Positions 52,727-64,000 of a stretch of DNA of 64,000 nucleotides are shown piece after piece. Below the pieces are notes generated by a model. That model was given only the letters and a program-made list of their open reading frames with translations. It was not told the origin of the DNA and did not search any database. Position numbers and translations under genes: made by a program. Every line of letters begins with the position of its first letter. Position 1 is the first letter of the stretch. The DNA lies in contig NZ_JADKYR010000003.1 of the NCBI RefSeq assembly GCF_015354335.1, positions 496,001-560,000 of the forward strand. The letters are read 5' to 3'. The stretch comes from Methylophilus sp. 13 (GTDB lineage: Bacteria; Pseudomonadota; Gammaproteobacteria; Burkholderiales; Methylophilaceae).

Positions 52727-52754
52727 AAAAAAGCGCACTAGTGTGCGCTTTTTT
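52727..52754. terminator. Terminator of metH
   Basis: AAAAAAGCGCAC (52727-52738) pairs perfectly with GTGCGCTTTTTT (52743-52754), loop TAGT. It lies 18 bp beyond the metH stop. Confidence 0.9.
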
Positions 52755-52771
52755 ATCTGCCATCAACCCCT

Positions 52772-55700
52772 TTACCCCAGGTTAGGCGCTAACCACCGCT
52801 CCAACCAAGCTTTATCCACATTCCTTCTCTGTGCCATGTCTTCCACCTGATCATTGCCAATCTTATCGACACTGAAATAGCGCGACTCAGGGTGCGCGAG
52901 GTAGAACCCACTGACAGCCGCCGCCGGAATCATGGCGTAGCTATCGGTGAGTTGCATGTCAATTTCTTCTGCCTGCAACACCTTGAACATCTCGGACTTC
53001 ACGGTGTGGTCCGGGCAGGCGGGGTAGCCGGGCGCAGGGCGGATGCCGCGGTATTGCTCTTTGATCAGCGCTTCGTTGCTCAAGTCTTCATCGGCGGCAT
53101 AGCCCCAGAAATCAGTGCGCACACGCTCGTGCATGTATTCGGCAAAAGCTTCAGCCAAACGGTCGGCCAGTGACTTGAACATGATGGCGTTGTAGTCATC
53201 GTGGTTTTTCTCAAACTCGGCCAGGCGTTTTTCCATGCCCAGACCCGCGGTGACGGCAAACAGGCCAATGTAATCGTCGACCCCTTTAGGCGCAATAAAG
53301 TCAGCCATACACTGGTTGGGGCGGGCAACACCGTCGATCACCGGTTTTTGCGTTTGCTGGCGCATGCCGTACCAGGTCAAGGCGACCTGGCTGCGGCTGT
53401 CGTCGGTGTAGATTTCGATATCGTCCGTATTCACCTGGTTGGCGGGCAGCAAGGCGATCACGCCATTGGCGCTAAGCCAGCGGCCATCAATGATGCGCTT
53501 GAGCATGACTTGCGCTTCGGCAAACACTTTGGTCGCGGCTTCGCCGACGACTTCGTCCTTTAAAATCGCCGGATAAAACCCGGCGAGGTCCCAGGTCTGA
53601 AAGAACGGGCCCCAGTCGATGTATTGCGCGATGAGGGCGAGGTCGATGTTTTTGAATACGCGGCGGCCGATAAACTTGGGTTTCAGTGGCGCATGGTCAC
53701 CCGTGAAAGTGAGTTGTGCGGCATTGGCGCGTGCTTCAGCCAGGCTTAGCATGGGCACGCCTTTTTTATTGGCGTGTTGCTGACGGGCTTTTTCATAGTC
53801 GGCCTGAATCTCGGCCAGGTAAGCCCCGCGCGTTTCTGGCGTGAGCAGGTTTTGCATGACGCTGACCGAGCGTGAGGCATCGGGCACATAAATGACCGGG
53901 CCGGTGTAGTTGGGCGCAATTTTCACCGCGGTGTGCGCACGTGAGGTCGTCGCACCGCCAATCAGCAAGGGGGTTTGCTGCTCAACAAAGTGCGGGTCGC
54001 GCTGCATCTCTTTGGCGATGTAGGCCATTTCTTCGAGGGATGGTGTAATCAGTCCACTCAGGCCGATGATGTCCGCATTCTCGCGTTTGGCCATTTCCAG
54101 AATTTCAGCGGCGGGCACCATCACGCCCATGTTCACCACCTCAAAGTTGTTGCACTGCAACACCACCGAGACGATGTTTTTGCCAATATCGTGCACATCG
54201 CCTTTGACCGTGGCAATCACCACTTTGCCCTTGGGCTTGGCGACCATGCCGGTGCGGCGCTCTTCGGCAGCTTTTTCTTCCTCGATAAACGGAATCAGGT
54301 GTGCCACGGCAGATTTCATGACGCGCGCGGACTTCACCACCTGCGGCAAAAACATCTTGCCTTGGCCAAACAGGTCACCGACCACGTTCATGCCATCCAT
54401 GAGTGGCCCTTCAATCACGTGAATCGGACGGCCGCCCTTGCTCATGATGTCCTGACGCACTTCTTCAGTGTCGGCGACGATAAAGTCGGTAATGCCATGC
54501 ACCAGCGCATATTCGAGGCGCTTATTGGCAGGCACCGGGTTTTCAGGGGTGCCGCGCCAGGCCAGCGTCGCTTCCGCTTTTTTGCCGCCTGCGACCAACG
54601 TGCCGGCGATTTCGATCATGCGCTCGGTGGCCGCTAATGGATTGTCAGGATCCACCACGCGATTAAGCACCACGTCTTCGACGCGCTCGCGTAGCTCAGG
54701 CTCAATATCGTCATACACACCGACCATACCTGCGTTGACGATGCCCATGGTCATGCCGGCTTTAATCGCATGGTAGAGAAACACGGTATGAATGGCTTCA
54801 CGCGCCGGCTCGTTGCCGCGGAAGCTGAAGCTCACATTAGACACGCCGCCGGAAATACGCGCATAGGGCAGGTTCTGCTTGATCCAGCGTGTGGCTTCGA
54901 TAAAGTCCACAGCGTAATTGTTGTGTTCTTCAATGCCGGTGGCAATGGCGAAAATGTTCGGGTCAAAAATAATATCTTCAGGCGGAAAGCCAGTGCTGAC
55001 TAACAAATCGTAAGCACGCTTACAGATTTCAGTTTTGCGTTCAAACGTGTCGGCCTGGCCTTTTTCGTCAAACGCCATGACGATGACGGAAGCGCCGTAG
55101 CGGCGGCACAATTTGGCCTGGCGCAAAAACTCCGCTTCGCCTTCTTTCATCGAAATCGAGTTGACGATGGCTTTGCCCTGCACACACTTGAGGCCGGCTT
55201 CAATCACGTTCCATTTGGAGGAGTCGATCATGATGGGCACGCGGGCGATATCCGGCTCGGAAGCGACCAGGTTGAGGAAATGCGTCATGGCCTTGACCGC
55301 ATCCAGCATGCCTTCGTCCATGTTGATATCGATGACCTGGGCGCCGTTTTCAACCTGCTGGCGCGCCACGCTGAGCGCTTCTTCGTATTGCTCGTTGATG
55401 ATCATGCGTGCAAACGCTTTGGAGCCGGTGACGTTGGTCCGCTCACCCACGTTCACAAACAGAGACTGCTCATCAATCACAAACGGTTCCAGGCCTGACA
55501 GCTTGGTCGTCACCGGTAAGGTGGGCACCTGGCGTGGTGGCAGGTCTTTAATCGCGTTATAAATGGCGTTGATATGTGGCGGCGTAGTCCCGCAGCAGCC
55601 ACCGGCAATATTGATAAAGCCGCTTTGCGCAAATTCTTTGACCAGGCTGGCCGTGATATCCGGCGTTTCGTCAAAGCCGGTGTCTGACATCGGGTTGGGC

Positions 55701-56560
55701 AGGCCCGCATTCGGGTAGATACAGACAAAGGTATCGGCGACCTTGCTCAGCTCTTCGGCATACGGGCGCATCAGGGTCGCACCCAGTGCACAGTTGAGGC
55801 CGACGGTCAGCGGTCTGGCATGGCGCACTGAATGCCAGAAGGCAGTCACGGTCTGGCCGGAGAGGATACGGCCGGAGGCGTCAGTGACCGTACCGGAAAT
55901 CATGATCGGCCAGGTCTTGCCCTGTTCTTCAAAAAAACTGTCGATGGCAAACAGTGCGGCCTTGCAGTTAAGCGTATCGAAAATGGTTTCCACCATGAGG
56001 ATATCGGCGCCGCCTTCGACCAGGCCACGGATTTGTTCCAGGTAAGCAGTCACCAGCTGGTCAAAACTGACGTTACGGGCTGCGGGGTCGTTGACATCCG
56101 GCGAGATGGAGGCGGTTTTTGGCGTAGGCCCGAGGGCGCCCGCCACAAAACGCGGCTTGTCCGGCGTGCTGTATTTGACGCAGGCGGCCTTGGCCAGCTT
56201 GGCGGCTTCGACGTTCATCTCGTACACCAGATGCGCCATATGGTAATCATCTTGCGCGACGCTGGTGGCACCAAAGGTATTGGTTTCAATGATGTCGGCG
56301 CCCGCGGCCAGGTATTGCTCGTGGATTTCCTGGATCACCTGCGGTTGCGTGAGGGTCAGCAGCTCGTTGTTGCCTTTGACAAACAGCTCGCGTTCGCCTG
56401 CCGGGCCCTGAAAATCCTTGAAGCGCTCGCCACGGTAATCGGCCTCGGTCAACTTGTAGCGCTGGATCATGGTACCCATGGCACCATCCAGAATCAGGAT
56501 GCGTTGGGAAAGCGCCTCACGGAGCCATTGTTCAGTCGCGGAAACCGGCAGTTGCGTCAT
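52772..56560 (-). CDS. metH: MetH: cobalamin-dependent methionine synthase
   Basis: About 1262 aa. It transfers the methyl group of 5-methyltetrahydrofolate via B12 to homocysteine. Domains: homocysteine/zinc barrel with GGCCGTTPP near 325; pterin-binding barrel with [10 protein letters not shown] near 370 and [10 protein letters not shown]; cobalamin cap and Rossmann domain with DVHDIGKN (axial His near 790); C-terminal reactivation domain with [15 protein letters not shown] 56560 is preferred; a TTG three codons upstream is the other in-frame start. Complete, with usual length. With nrdJ it makes this genome rely on cobalamin for two core reactions. Confidence 0.95.
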   Translation of the reverse strand: MTQLPVSATEQWLREALSQRILILDGAMGTMIQRYKLTEADYRGERFKDFQGPAGERELFVKGNNELLTLTQPQVIQEIHEQYLAAGADIIETNTFGATSVAQDDYHMAHLVYEMNVEAAKLAKAACVKYSTPDKPRFVAGALGPTPKTASISPDVNDPAARNVSFDQLVTAYLEQIRGLVEGGADILMVETIFDTLNCKAALFAIDSFFEEQGKTWPIMISGTVTDASGRILSGQTVTAFWHSVRHARPLTVGLNCALGATLMRPYAEELSKVADTFVCIYPNAGLPNPMSDTGFDETPDITASLVKEFAQSGFINIAGGCCGTTPPHINAIYNAIKDLPPRQVPTLPVTTKLSGLEPFVIDEQSLFVNVGERTNVTGSKAFARMIINEQYEEALSVARQQVENGAQVIDINMDEGMLDAVKAMTHFLNLVASEPDIARVPIMIDSSKWNVIEAGLKCVQGKAIVNSISMKEGEAEFLRQAKLCRRYGASVIVMAFDEKGQADTFERKTEICKRAYDLLVSTGFPPEDIIFDPNIFAIATGIEEHNNYAVDFIEATRWIKQNLPYARISGGVSNVSFSFRGNEPAREAIHTVFLYHAIKAGMTMGIVNAGMVGVYDDIEPELRERVEDVVLNRVVDPDNPLAATERMIEIAGTLVAGGKKAEATLAWRGTPENPVPANKRLEYALVHGITDFIVADTEEVRQDIMSKGGRPIHVIEGPLMDGMNVVGDLFGQGKMFLPQVVKSARVMKSAVAHLIPFIEEEKAAEERRTGMVAKPKGKVVIATVKGDVHDIGKNIVSVVLQCNNFEVVNMGVMVPAAEILEMAKRENADIIGLSGLITPSLEEMAYIAKEMQRDPHFVEQQTPLLIGGATTSRAHTAVKIAPNYTGPVIYVPDASRSVSVMQNLLTPETRGAYLAEIQADYEKARQQHANKKGVPMLSLAEARANAAQLTFTGDHAPLKPKFIGRRVFKNIDLALIAQYIDWGPFFQTWDLAGFYPAILKDEVVGEAATKVFAEAQVMLKRIIDGRWLSANGVIALLPANQVNTDDIEIYTDDSRSQVALTWYGMRQQTQKPVIDGVARPNQCMADFIAPKGVDDYIGLFAVTAGLGMEKRLAEFEKNHDDYNAIMFKSLADRLAEAFAEYMHERVRTDFWGYAADEDLSNEALIKEQYRGIRPAPGYPACPDHTVKSEMFKVLQAEEIDMQLTDSYAMIPAAAVSGFYLAHPESRYFSVDKIGNDQVEDMAQRRNVDKAWLERWLAPNLG

Positions 56561-56775
56561 GCGTATCAACTTGAAAACAAAAGCGATATTTTATCACAAG
56601 CACAAGGCGGCTCCTTGCCTGTCGGCGCAAGGCTTAATCTGGAGCATTGGGTGGAAATCCCGAGCTCGCCTAAACCGGATAGGCGAAATAAAAAAATGCA
56701 TTTAACATAGCGCTGATTCAAGGGCGTATGGCTTTATCCATCACGCAGGGACCACACAGACAAACGGATTCACAG

Positions 56776-57144
56776 ATGATTTCAGGCTTGGTACAACTTT
56801 TTTTATGGCAGGGGCTGGGCGAGCTGCTCAGTAAATTCTTTTTACCCGGCATCCCCGGACCGGTGCTGGGCCTGCTGCTCTTGCTGGTGTTTTTATGTGC
56901 CCGTGGGCAGGTGAATGCCGACCTCGGCCTGGTGGCCGACAGTTTCCGCCAGCATCTGGGATTGTTATTTGTACCCGCCTCGGTCGGCGTGCTGCTGTTT
57001 CTGCCCGAGCTGCAAACGCATGCCCTGGCGGTAGGCACTGCCCTGCTGGTGAGCGTGATTCTGACCATTGCCGTCACCGCCATTGTGCTCAAACTATTCT
57101 GGTATGTTTCACTCAAGCGCAATAAGGGGCACCGCCATGAGTAA
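56776..57144 (+). CDS. LrgA/CidA-like holin-type membrane protein
   Basis: 122 aa from ATG 56776 (an in-frame ATG at 56728 with a poorly spaced AGGG is the alternative). Four hydrophobic helices; LWQGLGELLSKFFLPGIPGPVLGLLLLLVFL and FVPASVGVLLF are family signatures. LrgA/CidA proteins are linked to control of murein hydrolase activity or small-molecule export. The stop is inside the start of the LrgB-like gene (8-nt overlap). Confidence 0.88.
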   Translation: MISGLVQLFLWQGLGELLSKFFLPGIPGPVLGLLLLLVFLCARGQVNADLGLVADSFRQHLGLLFVPASVGVLLFLPELQTHALAVGTALLVSVILTIAVTAIVLKLFWYVSLKRNKGHRHE

Positions 57145-57877
57145 GCGCCTGCCAATTGCCGAAATCTGGGTCTACCTGTCGGGTGACCCGCTGTTTGCGC
57201 TGATTATTACGCTGGCCAGTTATCAGCTCGGTTACCTGTTGTATGTGCGCGCCAAGCGTCATCCGCTGGTCAACCCGGTCGCCATTTCGGTGCTGCTCAC
57301 CTGCCTGACCATAGACCTGCTGGACATGCCGTACGAAAAATACTTTGAAGGTGCGCAATTTGTGCACTTTTTGCTGGGCACGGCGACCGTCGCCCTGGCA
57401 GTACCGATTTACAACGGCTTCAAGCGCATGCAAGGCAAGATTTTTCACATCTGGGTGGCACTCACCGTGGGCAGTACGGTGTCTATTGCCAGCGCGGTGG
57501 CGATTGCCAAGCTGATGGGCGCGACCGACAACATTGTGGGCAGCATGTATGCCAAATCGGTGACGGCGCCGATTGCCATGGGCATTGCCGAGCGCCTGAA
57601 CGTGTCGCCGACGCTGACGGCAGTGTTTACCGTGATCACCGGCATGCTAGGGGCGATTCTGGCCCCCTATATCCTCAATGCGGTCAAAGTTCAGCAGTGG
57701 TGGATACGCGGCACGGCGATTGGGGTGGGCGCGCATGGTCTGGGCATTACACGCGCGTTTAGTGTCAATGAAGAAGCCGGGGTGTTTGCCAGCATGGCGA
57801 TGGGGCTCAATGGCGTGATCAGTGCCATCGGCCTGCCCATCGTATTGACCTATTTACGGCCACATTTGGGCTTCTAG
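57137..57877 (+). CDS. LrgB-like membrane protein
   Basis: 246 aa, 7-8 membrane helices. Signatures: NPVAISVLLTC, LGTATVALAVPIY, MYAKSVTAPIAMGIAERL, GIGAHGLGITRAF-like segment (here GVGAHGLGITRAFSVNEEAGVFASMAMGLNG). Forms a pair with the LrgA-like gene in front. ATG 57137 was chosen because the frame before it is inside LrgA and the family starts here. Confidence 0.92.
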   Translation: MSKRLPIAEIWVYLSGDPLFALIITLASYQLGYLLYVRAKRHPLVNPVAISVLLTCLTIDLLDMPYEKYFEGAQFVHFLLGTATVALAVPIYNGFKRMQGKIFHIWVALTVGSTVSIASAVAIAKLMGATDNIVGSMYAKSVTAPIAMGIAERLNVSPTLTAVFTVITGMLGAILAPYILNAVKVQQWWIRGTAIGVGAHGLGITRAFSVNEEAGVFASMAMGLNGVISAIGLPIVLTYLRPHLGF

Positions 57878-58117
57878 CTGACACCCAGCTTACAAACGGC
57901 CATTTTGGCCGAACTTGGCGCAAAATCGTATTGTCATTCCAAACGTAAAAGGGTTTAATGTAAGCATTGTAAATCCCATTTACGGCGATCAATGTGTGAA
58001 AGCGTCCCCTGGCTGATCAAAACGATTAGCCAGTGAAAACAGTGCCTTATCACAGTAATAAACCGTAAACATACACCACATACTAACAACCATAGATGAT
58101 AGCCATTCACTGAACAT

Positions 58118-58453
58118 ATGGATAAACCTCTGAATACAGCCGCATACAAGCTCAGACTGTGGGTCGTCACAGTGCTGCTGGCTGTGCTCGGGGTGGCCCT
58201 GGTGGCAGAGTTCTCTGACCACTCCAGCTACCGTGATGATGTGGTGCGCGTGCGGATTGCCGAGATTAGCGAACCTTCCGCCGATGGTGAATCGCCGTTT
58301 CCCTCATTACTGCCTTTGATTAACCTGCCCGCAAGCTTCGTCGTTGCCTGCGTGATTCCGTTTGCGCTACTGGCTTTGCCACGTCAGCGCCTGATCAAAC
58401 ACCGCACGGTGGTTCGCCACCTGCACTCACGGGCTCCCCCCGCATCTGTTTAG
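58118..58453 (+). CDS. Small membrane protein of unknown function
   Basis: 111 aa with two hydrophobic segments (WVVTVLLAVLGVALVA and ASFVVACVIPFALLAL) separated by an acidic stretch. No family recognised. It stands alone, 220 bp before the drug-efflux operon, and no strong ribosome-binding site is seen. Confidence 0.55.
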   Translation: MDKPLNTAAYKLRLWVVTVLLAVLGVALVAEFSDHSSYRDDVVRVRIAEISEPSADGESPFPSLLPLINLPASFVVACVIPFALLALPRQRLIKHRTVVRHLHSRAPPASV

Positions 58454-58672
58454 GACACTCTGTGCCCATGCGCATGCTGTTACTACCCGATTCAAGTTGA
58501 TAGTGTTTGTAACCGATGCGCCCTCCCTGTCCTGCATCATGCCCGGTGACATGGTACTGGCGCCCAGAGTCCAACGGTGGGTGAACATTCCCTGGCGGCA
58601 TACGCCTACAAGATGCCAGATGGCTGTTTAACCAGTATTCCTCTTCAATTTAATTAAGATAAGAACACACTT

Positions 58673-59755
58673 ATGATGAAACAGCACTTAATCGTTTTAG
58701 GCTTGCTTGGCTCCCTGCTAGGCGCTTGTCATAAAGAAGAAGCGCACAAGGAAGAGCTTCCCAAACTGGAAGTCACCACCCCGATGCGCAAAGACACCAC
58801 GCTGATTAAAGAGTATGTCTGCCAGATCCATGCCATCCGGCATATTGAAATGCGCGCGCTGGAGCGTGGCTATTTGCAGGATATCTTTGTCGACGAAGGC
58901 AAATATGTCAAAGCTGGCCAGCCCATGTTCAAGATCATGCCAAATATCTACCAGGCGGAATTGATGCGCGCCAAGGCTGAGGCCAATGCCATTCAGATTG
59001 AATACGAAAACACCAAGGCGCTGGCCGAAAAAAATGTTGTGTCGCTAAACGAGCTGGCGATTGCCAAAGCCAAACTCGACAAGGCGCTGGCTGAAGTGAA
59101 CCTGCACCAGACACACTTGAACTTTACCGACATCAATGCCCCGTTTGACGGCATCATGGACCACCTGTTTGTGCGGAAAGGTAGCCTGATGCAAGAGGGT
59201 GACTTGCTGACCACACTGTCTGACATCAGCAAAATGTGGGTGTACTTTAACGTGCCAGAATCCGAGTATCTGGACTTTAAAGCCCGTCATGAAGATGAAA
59301 AACAGGTCAAGGTGCATCTGCGCATGGCCAATGGCCAGGTGTTTAACCAACAGGGGGTCATCGAAACCATCGAAGCCGACTTTGACAACAAAACCGGTAA
59401 CATCGAGTTCCGGGCAGGCTTCATGAACCCTGAGCGTCTGTTACGTCATGGCGAGACCGGTAACATCATGATGGATATCCCTTACAAAAACGCCATGCTG
59501 ATTCCACAAAAAGCGATTTTTGAAATTCTCGACCAACAGTATGTGTTCGTGGTGGGCAAGGATCACAAACTGGAACAACGACTGGTTAAAGTGGCGGCTG
59601 ACATTCAAGACATGTCCATCATCGAGAGCGGCCTGCAAGACACCGATCATGTGTTGATTGAAGGCCTGCGCCGCGTCACCAAAGGTGACAAGATCATTGA
59701 GGACTTTAAAACACCCGACAAGGTTGTTCCTGAACTGAAGCTGTACGCAGAATAA
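58673..59755 (+). CDS. RND efflux adaptor lipoprotein (AcrA/MexE-like)
   Basis: 360 aa. Lipobox LLGAC with Cys19 marks it as an inner-membrane-anchored periplasmic lipoprotein. Then lipoyl half 1 (RGYLQDIFVDEGKYVKAGQPMFKI), helical hairpin (about 105-150), lipoyl half 2 (FDGIMDHLFVRKGSLMQEGDLL), barrel and membrane-proximal domain. Bridges the pump and outer-membrane channel downstream; 21 nt separate it from the pump gene. Confidence 0.92.
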   Translation: MMKQHLIVLGLLGSLLGACHKEEAHKEELPKLEVTTPMRKDTTLIKEYVCQIHAIRHIEMRALERGYLQDIFVDEGKYVKAGQPMFKIMPNIYQAELMRAKAEANAIQIEYENTKALAEKNVVSLNELAIAKAKLDKALAEVNLHQTHLNFTDINAPFDGIMDHLFVRKGSLMQEGDLLTTLSDISKMWVYFNVPESEYLDFKARHEDEKQVKVHLRMANGQVFNQQGVIETIEADFDNKTGNIEFRAGFMNPERLLRHGETGNIMMDIPYKNAMLIPQKAIFEILDQQYVFVVGKDHKLEQRLVKVAADIQDMSIIESGLQDTDHVLIEGLRRVTKGDKIIEDFKTPDKVVPELKLYAE

Positions 59756-59776
59756 CGAAACATCAGGTGAACACAT

Positions 59777-62700
59777 ATGCTTAACATATTCCTCAAACGC
59801 CCAGTACTGGCCATCGTACTGTCCCTGCTCCTGACGTTTACTGGATTCTTGTCCATTAAAAGTCTGCCGGTCGAGCAGTTTCCAGACATTGCGCCACCGC
59901 GCGTATTGATCTTCCTGGCTTATCCTGGCTCCAGCGCCAGCGTGCTGGTGCAATCGTCACTGATTACACTGGAGCGCGCCATTAACGGTGTGCCCGGCAT
60001 GAAATACATCGTGTCCGACGCGACCAGTGCGGGTGAAGCCACCATCCAGGTCTATTTTGATCAGGGGGTAGACCCGAACGAAGCGATGGTGAACACCAAG
60101 GTCAGGCTGGACCAGGTCATCAACCGTCTGCCTCAGCTGGTACAACTGGAAGGGGTGATCCTGAACAAGGTACAGCCTAGCATGTTGATGTACGTGAACA
60201 TGTACAGTACCGATAAAAACGCGGACCAGAAATTCCTCTACAACTACTCACAAATTAACGTGATTCCTGAAATCCAGCGCGTGAACGGCATTGCCTGGGC
60301 GCAGATTTTGGGTAGCCGCCAATATGCCATGCGGGTGTATTTAAATCCTGACCGCATGCGGGCTTACAACGTGTCGTCCAAAGAAGTCATGGATGCGATG
60401 TCCAACCAGAGTTTGATTGGTCGTCCAGGCCGTTTGGGGCAAAGCTCGGGCCTGCAGGCGCAAGCCAAAGAATACACCCTGGTGTATAGCGCCAGCCGCT
60501 ATGAAAAGCCTGAGCAATATGAAAATATTGTGATCCGCTCCACCCCCTCAGGTGAGATTCTGCGCCTGAAAGACATTGCCAAAGTCATGCTGGGCAGTGA
60601 GTTCTACGACATTTACTCCAACAAAGACGGTTATCCTTCTGCCTCGATTGTGTTGAAGCAAAACTACAACACCAACGCGAAAGAAGTGATTGAAAACGTC
60701 AAGAAAACGCTGGAAGAGCTCAAACCGACCTTCCCGGCTGGCATGACCTATGAAATCAACTACGACGTGTCACGCTTTGTAGATGCTTCTATCCACAAGG
60801 TCTTGCATACGCTGGTGGAAGCGTTTGTGCTGGTATCGCTGGTGGTGTTCATTTTCCTCGGTGACTGGCGCTCTACCCTGATTCCGTTGATCGCGGTGCC
60901 CATCTCGCTGATCGGAGCGTTTGCCGTGATGAGCTCGTTCGGCTTGAGTATCAACCTGATTACGCTGTTTGCCATGGTACTGGCGATCGGGGTGGTCGTG
61001 GACGATGCGATTGTGGTGGTGGAAGCGGTGCACGCCAAAATGGCTTCTGACCATGTCGGCCCTTACGCCGCGGTACAACGTGTATTGGGTGAAATCGGCG
61101 GCGCGGTGGTCGCGATCACCTTGCTGATGACCTCGGTATTTGTGCCGATCACCTTCCTGCCGGGTCCGGTGGGTGTGTTCTACCGCCAGTTTGCGATCAC
61201 CATGGCGTCCTCCATCGTGTTGTCAGGCATTATTGCGCTGACCCTGACCCCCGTGCTGTGCGCGATGATCTTGAAGAATACACATGGCCAGCCCAGAAGC
61301 CGTAACCCGATCAACCTGTTTTTGGACCTGTTCAACAAGGGCTTTGACAAGGTAACTGATTATTACACGGCCTTCCTTGAAAAACTGGTGACTCAGCGCA
61401 CGATCACCTTTCTGGTGATTGGGCTGTTCTCTTTCGGGATTGTTTCGATTGTTAAAATCATTCCAGAGGGCTTCATTCCCGGTGAAGACCAGGGCATGAT
61501 TTATGCAATTATCCAGACCCCTCCAGGCTCAACACTGGAAACCACCTATCAGGTGTCTCAAGAGCTGCAAAAAGTAGCGAAGAAAATTCCTGCAGTGCAG
61601 TCTGTGACCGCCTTGGCGGGTTACGAGGTGCTGACCGAAGGGCGCGGTTCTAACGCGGGTACTTGTATTATCAACCTCAAGGACTGGGAAGAACGTAAAG
61701 AGACCGTGGCTGACGTACTCAAATTACTGGAGAAAGCCACCGAAAACTTTGGCGCGCGGATTGAATACTTTGAACCGCCTGCAGTGCCTGGTTATGGTAC
61801 GGCTTCCGGTCTGGCCTTCCGCTTGTTGGATAAAACCGGCTCGCTGGATTACCAGAAGTTTGATGACATCAACAAAGACTTCATGAAGGCCCTGGCAAAA
61901 CGCAAAGAATTAACCGGTTTGTTTACCTTCTATGCGGCCAACTATCCACAGTACGACTTGATCATTGATCCGCAACGTGCCATGCAGAAAAAAGTCACGA
62001 TTGCCGATGCGATGGACAACCTCGACGTGCTGGTGGGCAGTACCTTTGAACTGGCCTTCATCCGCTTTAACTACTACTTCCGGGTGTATACCCAGGCTGC
62101 ACCTGAGTTCCGCCGCTTCCCTAGCGACATCCTGAACTACTATGTACGCAATGAAGATGGCGAGATGGTGCCTTACTCAGCCTTCATGACGATGAAGAAA
62201 CAACAGGGTCCTAACGAAATTACCCGTTACAACCTGTTTAACTCTGCAGCGCTGCGTGCCGAGCCTGCTGAAGGCTACACCACCGCCTCTGCAATCAATG
62301 CCATCAAAGAAGCCGCTAAATCTCTGCCTAAAGGCTACTCAGTGGGCTGGGAAGGCTTGAGCTTTGACGAAGAACGCCGTGGCAATGAAAACATCATTAT
62401 TTTCATGGTGGTGCTGGTATTCGTTTACATGGTGCTGGCCGCACAATATGAAAGCTTCATTATTCCGTTTGCGGTCATGCTGTCGTTGCCAGTTGGTATT
62501 TTCGGTAGCTTCCTGTTGCTGAAAATGGCCGGGTTGGCCAATGACGTGTATGCGCAGATTGGCTTGATCATGCTGGTGGGCTTGCTTGGTAAGAACGCAG
62601 TGCTGATTGTAGAGTTTGCGGTACAGGCGCGTGAAAAAGGCGCCTCTATCAAAGAGGCCGCCATCGCCGGGGCAAAAGCACGTTTCAGACCAATCTTAAT

Positions 62701-62965
62701 GACCTCGTTTGCCTTTATTGCCGGCCTGATTCCATTGACGGTCGCGACCGGGGCCGGTGCGATTGGTAACCGGACCATCGGTACCTCGGCCTTGGGCGGC
62801 ATGTTATTCGGGACGCTCTTTGGTGTGGTCGTGATTCCTGGCCTTTACTATATTTTCGCTAGCTTGGCGGACGGTAAAACGCTGATCCGCAAGGAAGATC
62901 AGAACCCACTGACTGAGTCCTACGAGTACAACAGACATGAAGAAGAAGACGAACATGACCACTAA
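59777..62965 (+). CDS. HAE1-family RND multidrug efflux pump
   Basis: 1062 aa proton-driven inner-membrane transporter. The helix-4 aspartate pair is D409-D410 ([13 protein letters not shown]), standard for AcrB-like pumps; [22 protein letters not shown] and the C-terminal helices ([36 protein letters not shown]) are as expected. The acidic/His tail EEDEHDH is unusual in composition but short. The stop lies 11 nt inside the next gene's start. Confidence 0.94.
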   Translation: MLNIFLKRPVLAIVLSLLLTFTGFLSIKSLPVEQFPDIAPPRVLIFLAYPGSSASVLVQSSLITLERAINGVPGMKYIVSDATSAGEATIQVYFDQGVDPNEAMVNTKVRLDQVINRLPQLVQLEGVILNKVQPSMLMYVNMYSTDKNADQKFLYNYSQINVIPEIQRVNGIAWAQILGSRQYAMRVYLNPDRMRAYNVSSKEVMDAMSNQSLIGRPGRLGQSSGLQAQAKEYTLVYSASRYEKPEQYENIVIRSTPSGEILRLKDIAKVMLGSEFYDIYSNKDGYPSASIVLKQNYNTNAKEVIENVKKTLEELKPTFPAGMTYEINYDVSRFVDASIHKVLHTLVEAFVLVSLVVFIFLGDWRSTLIPLIAVPISLIGAFAVMSSFGLSINLITLFAMVLAIGVVVDDAIVVVEAVHAKMASDHVGPYAAVQRVLGEIGGAVVAITLLMTSVFVPITFLPGPVGVFYRQFAITMASSIVLSGIIALTLTPVLCAMILKNTHGQPRSRNPINLFLDLFNKGFDKVTDYYTAFLEKLVTQRTITFLVIGLFSFGIVSIVKIIPEGFIPGEDQGMIYAIIQTPPGSTLETTYQVSQELQKVAKKIPAVQSVTALAGYEVLTEGRGSNAGTCIINLKDWEERKETVADVLKLLEKATENFGARIEYFEPPAVPGYGTASGLAFRLLDKTGSLDYQKFDDINKDFMKALAKRKELTGLFTFYAANYPQYDLIIDPQRAMQKKVTIADAMDNLDVLVGSTFELAFIRFNYYFRVYTQAAPEFRRFPSDILNYYVRNEDGEMVPYSAFMTMKKQQGPNEITRYNLFNSAALRAEPAEGYTTASAINAIKEAAKSLPKGYSVGWEGLSFDEERRGNENIIIFMVVLVFVYMVLAAQYESFIIPFAVMLSLPVGIFGSFLLLKMAGLANDVYAQIGLIMLVGLLGKNAVLIVEFAVQAREKGASIKEAAIAGAKARFRPILMTSFAFIAGLIPLTVATGAGAIGNRTIGTSALGGMLFGTLFGVVVIPGLYYIFASLADGKTLIRKEDQNPLTESYEYNRHEEEDEHDH

Positions 62966-64000
62966 TAAATATCTGTATTGGCTGGTAAGCGGTGCAGTTG
63001 CAGCCATGCTGCAGTCCTGTGCGATCCCCAACATCATGACCAAGGAGGCCGACACCGCCTTACCCGCGCAATATAGTGGTAAAGCGGCCGCGGCCGACAC
63101 CCAAAGCAGTGCCAGTGTGAGCTGGAAAGAGTTCTTCCAGGACCAGAATCTGGTCTCTCTGATTGATACGGCCGTGGCCAACAATAAAGAGATCCAGATG
63201 ATGGCGCAGCGTATCTCGATGGCGCAGAACGAAATTCAGGCCAGACGCGGTGCTTACCTGCCTTTTGTGAATGCCGGTGGTGGCATCAATTATGAAAAAA
63301 CCAGCAAGTTTACCCGGCTGGGTGCGGTCGAAGATGGCCTCAAGATTCATAATCAATCCTTCCCGACCTTTCTTGGCGACTACCAGTTTGGGCTGGTAGC
63401 CTCCTGGGAAGTCGACATCTGGCACAAACTGCGTAATGCACAACAAGTTGCCGTGCTCGACTACATGGCGACCACAGAAGGCAAAAGTTTCCTGGTCACC
63501 AATTTGGTGGCTGAGGTGGCCAACAGCTACTACGAGCTGGTCGCGCTGGACAACCAGTTGCTGACGCTGCAAAAAAACATTGAGATTCAGCAGAATGCGC
63601 TCAATGTGATTCGTGAGCTGCAGAAATACGCGCGCTCAACCTCACTTGCGGTCAAACGGTTTGAAGCCGAAGTGAAAAAGAACCAGAGCAAGCAGTACGT
63701 GATCAAGCAGCAAATTACCGAGGCTGAGAACCGCATTAATATGCTGCTGGGTCGCACCTCGCAACCAATTGCACGCAACAGCGATGGCTTCATGGAACTA
63801 CAACCTAAAGCAGTCGAGACTGGCCTGCCTTCACAAATGCTGGCCAACCGTCCGGATATCCGTCGCTCCGAGCTCGAGCTGGCAGCGGCCAAGCTGAATA
63901 TTGATGTGGCCAGAGCCAACTTCTATCCCTCGTTCACCATGAACGCCGGACTGGGCTTTCAGGCCTTCAAGCCGCAGTATTTGCTGAATATCCCAGATGC
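62955..64000 (+). CDS. Outer-membrane channel lipoprotein of the RND system, 3' end outside window
   Basis: Starts at ATG 62955, overlapping the pump gene, and remains open to the window edge (348 codons seen). Lipobox MLQSC with Cys22. Motifs [40 protein letters not shown] and [32 protein letters not shown] are typical of NodT/OprM-type channels. Third gene of a tripartite operon. Confidence 0.92.
   Translation, partial: MTTNKYLYWLVSGAVAAMLQSCAIPNIMTKEADTALPAQYSGKAAAADTQSSASVSWKEFFQDQNLVSLIDTAVANNKEIQMMAQRISMAQNEIQARRGAYLPFVNAGGGINYEKTSKFTRLGAVEDGLKIHNQSFPTFLGDYQFGLVASWEVDIWHKLRNAQQVAVLDYMATTEGKSFLVTNLVAEVANSYYELVALDNQLLTLQKNIEIQQNALNVIRELQKYARSTSLAVKRFEAEVKKNQSKQYVIKQQITEAENRINMLLGRTSQPIARNSDGFMELQPKAVETGLPSQMLANRPDIRRSELELAAAKLNIDVARANFYPSFTMNAGLGFQAFKPQYLLNIPD

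Larger units (their letters stand above)
51984..52771. other. 788-bp intergenic region waaA-metH
   Basis: Holds the hairpin-rich block and the metH terminator. The short open frames it contains on both strands have no ribosome-binding site or family signature and are not called. Confidence 0.6.

Noticed and set aside
56561..56727. SAH or SAM riboswitch before metH
   Set aside because: The conserved cores of these riboswitches are not seen; one small hairpin alone is not enough.
58454..58672. Possible small gene or ncRNA before the drug-efflux operon
   Set aside because: No frame of useful length, no clear hairpin or promoter seen.

Overview
The window looks like a chromosome segment of a betaproteobacterium, most likely a Methylophilaceae-type methylotroph. 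Supporting this are a class II ribonucleotide reductase split into nrdJa and nrdJb, cobalamin-dependent metH, waaA (so a Gram-negative envelope), several RND/TolC systems and the style of the housekeeping proteins. The family assignment is inferred from gene content and was not tested by any search.

Layout. 1-14.3 kb is mostly ordinary, GC-rich sequence. It holds the 3' part of a CLC chloride transporter, a DUF2789 gene, a czcCBA-type divalent-metal efflux operon read leftward with 4-nt overlaps, and a rightward ovothiol cluster (ovoA, ovoB) followed by a Sel1-repeat protein, an ADP-ribosylglycohydrolase-like protein and a small exported protein. 14.3-15.5 kb holds toxin-antitoxin material: an orphan, C-terminally shortened VapB-like antitoxin and a complete Phd/PIN pair with a palindromic operator candidate.

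15.6-47.3 kb is accessory. An intact DUF1223 gene at 15.6 kb and a 5'-truncated copy at 41.7 kb lie in the same orientation and bracket about 25 kb. Between them are an AT-rich three-gene operon (YozE/SAM-like protein, PIN nuclease, 793-aa helical protein), an orphan MazE-like antitoxin, a large type I secretion locus, and an operon of TniQ-like, Cys-rich, MbcA/ParS-like and XRE proteins. The secretion locus is read leftward: ABC transporter, a glycosyltransferase fused to a LuxR-type DNA-binding domain, a small membrane-anchored protein, a 3389-aa RTX protein carrying a subtilisin-like and a P domain, then HlyD and TolC behind an intergenic terminator. Right of the truncated DUF1223 copy are small island proteins (DUF3892, DUF2188, others) and a sigma-like / unknown / ImmA-IrrE protease operon. 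Then comes a decayed copy of the nrdJb 3' end, separated from the intact nrdJb by a dinD gene.

47.3-64 kb is again mostly core: nrdJb and nrdJa behind a promoter with two NrdR boxes, waaA, a roughly 580-bp hairpin-rich non-coding block, metH, an lrgA/lrgB-like pair, a small membrane protein, and a tripartite HAE1-type RND drug efflux operon whose outer-membrane gene runs off the right edge.

Best candidates for undescribed biology are the secretion locus with its glycosyltransferase-LuxR fusion, the PIN/793-aa operon, the sigma-like/ImmA operon and the TniQ/ParS/XRE operon. No tRNA, rRNA, CRISPR array or intact insertion sequence was recognised.
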